Source: Streptomyces sp. AP-93
Lineage (GTDB): Bacteria > Actinomycetota > Actinomycetes > Streptomycetales > Streptomycetaceae
Assembly: GCF_022808175.1 (NCBI RefSeq)
Contig: NZ_JALGBX010000020.1
Location: forward strand, 1 to 64,000
DNA length: 64,000 nucleotides
Direction of reading: 5' to 3'
In this document: piece by piece, positions 61,287 through 64,000 of the stretch
Layout: each line of letters starts with the position of its first letter
How positions within the stretch are numbered: the stretch's first letter is position 1
Notes under the pieces: generated by a model
Told to the model about the DNA's origin: nothing
Database searches by the model: none
The model's input: only the letters and a program-made list of their open reading frames with translations
Program-made: the position numbers and the translations under genes

Positions 61287-62513
61287 ATGGGCCGATACGT
61301 TGCTGTCATGGCCTCCAAGACGACGCGTCCCGTACTCGACACCCGTGCGCTGAACCGTGCCACGCTCGCCCGTCAGCTGCTCCTGACCCGCGCAGAGATG
61401 TCCGCGCAGGACGCCACGCAGCACCTGCTGGGACTGCAGGCACAGAACGTGAAGCCGCCCTACTTCCAGCTCCACGCCCGACTCGCCGGATTCGGGCCGG
61501 CCGAGCTCGCCGGGCTGATGGAGTCCCGCCAGGTGGTCCGGATGGTCACCATGAGGTCCACCATCCACACCCACACCGTCCACGACGCGCTCACCCTGCG
61601 CCCGATCGTCCAGCCCGCCCGCGACCGGGAGATCAACTACTTCCGGAAGGGCCTGGTCGGAGTGGACCTGGACCGGCTGGCCGAGCGTGCGCGGGCGTTC
61701 GTGGAGGCCGAGCCGCGGACCATGGCCGAGATACGGGAGGAACTGCTCAAGGAGTGGCCGGGAGCCGACCCGCAGTCGCTGTCCGTCGCCGCGCGCTGCC
61801 GGCTGCCGCTCGTCCAGGTCACCCCGCGCGGGGTCTGGGGGAAGAGCGGGCAGGTCCGCCTCACCACCCTGCGCAAGTGGGTCGGGGAGGAAGCGGGAGG
61901 AGGAAGCCTCGGCGGGGCGGACCCGGGGATCGATGACGTCGTTCTTCGGTACCTCGGGGCCTTCGGGCCCGCCTCCGTCAAGGACATGCAGACCTGGGCC
62001 GGGCTCACCCGGCTGCGCGAGGCCTTCGAGCGGCTCAGGCCCGGCCTGGAGGTGTTCCAGGACGAGAACGGCGTAGAGCTGTTCGATCTGCCCGACGGGC
62101 CACGCCCCGATGCGGAGCAGCCCGCGCCGCCCCGCTTCCTTCCCGAGTTCGACAACCTGCTCCTCTCCCATGCCGACCGCTCACGGGTGATCCCGCCCGA
62201 GCTGAAGGGGAGCACCTGGTCCGGGAACCAGGCCCACTGCACGCTGCTCGTCGACGGCTTCCTCGCCGGACTCTGGAAGCTGGGCGGTGGGACGGACGGC
62301 GGCACCGGCGGTGGCACGGGCGGCGGGACGCTCACCGTCGAGTTGTTCTCCGCCGTCTCCGAGGCCGGCAAAGCTGAGATCGTGGCTGAGGGGGAGGCGC
62401 TTCTCGCAGGGATGGGCGACGGGGCGGGCGACGGGGTGGGCGACGGGGTGGGCGACGGGATGGGTGAGGGCCGTTCGGGTGGCTCCGTCCGCTTCGGGTC
62501 CATCCGCGGCTGA
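61287..62513 (+). CDS. AlkZ/YcaQ-like winged-helix DNA glycosylase (HTH_42), 408 aa
   Basis: MASKTTRPVLDTRALNRATLARQLLLTRAEMSAQDATQHLLGLQAQNVKPPY contains the Q-x-Q active-site motif (QAQ) of the AlkZ family, which unhooks interstrand cross-links or removes bulky alkyl lesions. Further family blocks: VVRMVTMRSTIHTH, PPRFLPEFDNLLLSHADRSRVIP, and WSGNQAHCTLLVDGFLAGLW. ATG 61287 follows AGAAGG. Odd points: two low-complexity insertions, GGTDGGTGGG near residue 335 and a GDGVGDGVGDGMGEG tail, encoded by short tandem DNA repeats. Divergent from corA. Confidence 0.88.
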   Translation: MGRYVAVMASKTTRPVLDTRALNRATLARQLLLTRAEMSAQDATQHLLGLQAQNVKPPYFQLHARLAGFGPAELAGLMESRQVVRMVTMRSTIHTHTVHDALTLRPIVQPARDREINYFRKGLVGVDLDRLAERARAFVEAEPRTMAEIREELLKEWPGADPQSLSVAARCRLPLVQVTPRGVWGKSGQVRLTTLRKWVGEEAGGGSLGGADPGIDDVVLRYLGAFGPASVKDMQTWAGLTRLREAFERLRPGLEVFQDENGVELFDLPDGPRPDAEQPAPPRFLPEFDNLLLSHADRSRVIPPELKGSTWSGNQAHCTLLVDGFLAGLWKLGGGTDGGTGGGTGGGTLTVELFSAVSEAGKAEIVAEGEALLAGMGDGAGDGVGDGVGDGMGEGRSGGSVRFGSIRG

Positions 62514-62714
62514 GCCGCGGGGGCGGCGAGCCGGGCGACCCGGCCCCGCCACGCTCTGGTGGCCCGTACGCCCGACACGGCACGATGCCTGGCACGACCG
62601 AGATCACCCGCGGTTGTGGTCGTTCTCGTTCGTGGCGGCCGCTCGACCACCGAACGTACGGCGGCGGCGCGTCATTCAGGCAGTTGTTCGGGATCAGGGA
62701 CCTAGGAGAGAGCA

Positions 62715-64000
62715 ATGCGGATTCCCATGACCGTCACGGACTTCCTCGACCGGGCGGAGCTGGGGTTCTCGTCCAGTCCGGGCGTGGTGGACGAGCCGGA
62801 TCAGCCCGGTCCACCGGTTCCCGACTCGACCTACGGGAGGCTCGGCGAGCGCGTACGGGCCTGGCAGGCGGGGTTCGACGCGCTGGGGGTGGGCGAGGGC
62901 GAGCGCGTGGCGGTGGTCAGCCACAACTCCGCCCGGCTGCTGGAGCTGCTGTTCGCGGTGCCGATGAGCGGGCGCGTCTGCGTGCCGGTCAACTTCCGGC
63001 TGAAGCCGGAGGAGGTCGACTACGTGGTCCGGCAGAGCGGGGCCTCGGTGCTGCTCGTCGACCCGGAGCTGGACGCCTCGCTGTCGGGCGTCAAGGCGCG
63101 CCACCGCTTCGTCCTCGGGCCGGAGACGGATGCGGAGCTGATGCGCTTCGGGGTGGAGCCGCGCCCCTGGTCGCACCCGGACGAGGACGCGACGGCCACG
63201 ATCAACTACACCTCGGGGACCACCGCCCGCCCCAAGGGGGTGCAGCTCACCCACCGGAACATCTGGGTGAACGGGCTCACCTTCGGCCTGCACACCCGGG
63301 TCTGGGAGCGTGACGTCTACATGCACACGCTGCCGATGTTCCACTGCAACGGCTGGGGCATGCCCTTCGTGATGGCCGGGCTCGGCGTCAAGCAGGTCGT
63401 GCTGCGCAAGGTCGACGGCGCCGAGATCCTGCGCCGGGTCGAGGAGCACGGCGTCACGCTGATGTGCGGTGCGCCCGCCGTGTGGAACACCGTGCTGGAC
63501 GCGGCGGCGACCTGGGAGGGAGAGATCCCGGGCCGCGACCGGGTACGCGTCGTCTGTGCGGGCGCCCCACCGCCGAGCCGGACGATCCAGCGCATGGGCG
63601 AGGAGCTGGGCTGGGAGTTCACGCAGATCTACGGCCTGACCGAGACCTCGCCGCTGCTCACCTTCAACCGGACCGGGCCCGCCGACGCGCAGCTGCCGGC
63701 CGGGGAACGGGCGCGCAGGCTGTCGCGCGCGGGGCTGCCCGCGCTCGGGGTCAAGCTGCGGGTGTCCGAGGACGGCGAGGTACTGGCCCGGTCGAACGTC
63801 GTGCTGGAGGGGTACTGGGACAAGCCGGAGGAGACCGCGGCCGCACTGCGGGACGGCTGGTTCCACACCGGTGACGGCGGCACGGTCGACGAGGCCGACG
63901 GCCACCTGACGATCTCCGACCGGAAGAAGGATGTGATCATCACCGGTGGCGAGAACGTGTCCTCGATCGAGGTGGAGGACGCGATCTTCAGCCATCCGGC
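62715..64000 (+). CDS. Acyl-CoA ligase, AMP-dependent synthetase (3' truncated by window)
   Basis: Adenylate-forming enzyme: ATP loop ATINYTSGTTARPKGVQLTHRN near residue 160, TLPMFHCNGWG, TQIYGLTETSP (A5), DGWFHTGDGG (A7) and DRKKDVIITGGENVSSIEVED (A8) just before the window ends. ATG 62715 follows AGGAGAGAG. The MFHCNGW motif is typical of medium- or long-chain fatty acyl-CoA ligases. The catalytic Lys (A10) lies beyond the edge. Confidence 0.95.
   Translation, partial: MRIPMTVTDFLDRAELGFSSSPGVVDEPDQPGPPVPDSTYGRLGERVRAWQAGFDALGVGEGERVAVVSHNSARLLELLFAVPMSGRVCVPVNFRLKPEEVDYVVRQSGASVLLVDPELDASLSGVKARHRFVLGPETDAELMRFGVEPRPWSHPDEDATATINYTSGTTARPKGVQLTHRNIWVNGLTFGLHTRVWERDVYMHTLPMFHCNGWGMPFVMAGLGVKQVVLRKVDGAEILRRVEEHGVTLMCGAPAVWNTVLDAAATWEGEIPGRDRVRVVCAGAPPPSRTIQRMGEELGWEFTQIYGLTETSPLLTFNRTGPADAQLPAGERARRLSRAGLPALGVKLRVSEDGEVLARSNVVLEGYWDKPEETAAALRDGWFHTGDGGTVDEADGHLTISDRKKDVIITGGENVSSIEVEDAIFSHP

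Noticed and set aside
59571..62171. 866-codon minus-strand frame overlapping corA and the AlkZ-like gene
   Set aside because: Runs antisense to one real gene and out of frame through another; composition is Arg/Pro-rich shadow.

Overview
This window is high-GC actinobacterial DNA, almost certainly Streptomyces or a close relative. The signs are strong third-position GC, GTG/TTG starts, ATGA/GTGA-coupled operons, a crotonyl-CoA carboxylase/reductase, class I lanthipeptide and lasso peptide genes, XRE/ImmA modules and a Vsr endonuclease. No rRNA, tRNA or CRISPR array was seen.

The main architectural feature is an array of inserted DNA at the 3' end of a corA-type magnesium transporter gene. 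The intact gene lies at 59963-61153 on the minus strand. Its last ~185 bp, in frame and still coding for GMN plus the second membrane helix, recur at 2942-3126, 10409-10593 and 29895-30079, all in the same orientation. Each extra copy is followed by the same ~250-bp non-coding arm, which carries a tandem ATTCTCCCCAG pair and a TGACCTGCG motif. The tandem 11-mer also occurs at the opposite ends (2755-2776, one copy at 10336-10346, and 59875-59896). The simplest reading is three, perhaps four, integrative elements accreted at corA, each supplying a replacement corA 3' end. A tyrosine recombinase with an excisionase (56804-58371) sits next to corA.

Segment 0 (1-2941): end of an unknown gene, a ccr-type reductase, and a frameshifted AbiEii-like toxin gene. 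Segment 1 (3127-10408): a polymorphic toxin operon, with an SseB-like protein, a helper, a 1581-aa WXG/RHS toxin with a putative caspase-like tip, and an immunity candidate. Segment 2 (10594-29894): an erythromycin-esterase-like gene, then one co-directional RiPP locus. That locus holds a class I lanthipeptide system (LLM reductase, ABC exporter, LanB, LanC, LanA) directly downstream of a lasso peptide system (A, C, B1, B2, ABC) that ends in a small LuxR regulator. A GntR regulator and an XRE/ImmA/7TM/amidohydrolase operon follow.

Segment 3 (30080-59962): a ~30-kb mobilizable element. Its left part resembles a defence island: an unknown protein, Vsr, an IS982 insertion, and a 767-aa plus 2043-aa STAND-like ATPase pair. 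The middle is a tightly coupled seven-gene operon with a MurA-like enolpyruvyl transferase, a metallophosphatase, two dCTP-deaminase-like paralogues with complementary active-site losses, a glycosyltransferase and a serine hydrolase. The right part is the transfer and replication module: MOB-P relaxase, MobC, a ~530-bp GGGGACCG iteron field, a DnaC-like loader, an initiator, XRE, Xis and Int. A three-gene cassette with an asparagine/glycine motif like bacterial amyloid-signalling sequences follows. Beyond corA lie an AlkZ-like glycosylase and a truncated acyl-CoA ligase, probably core chromosome.
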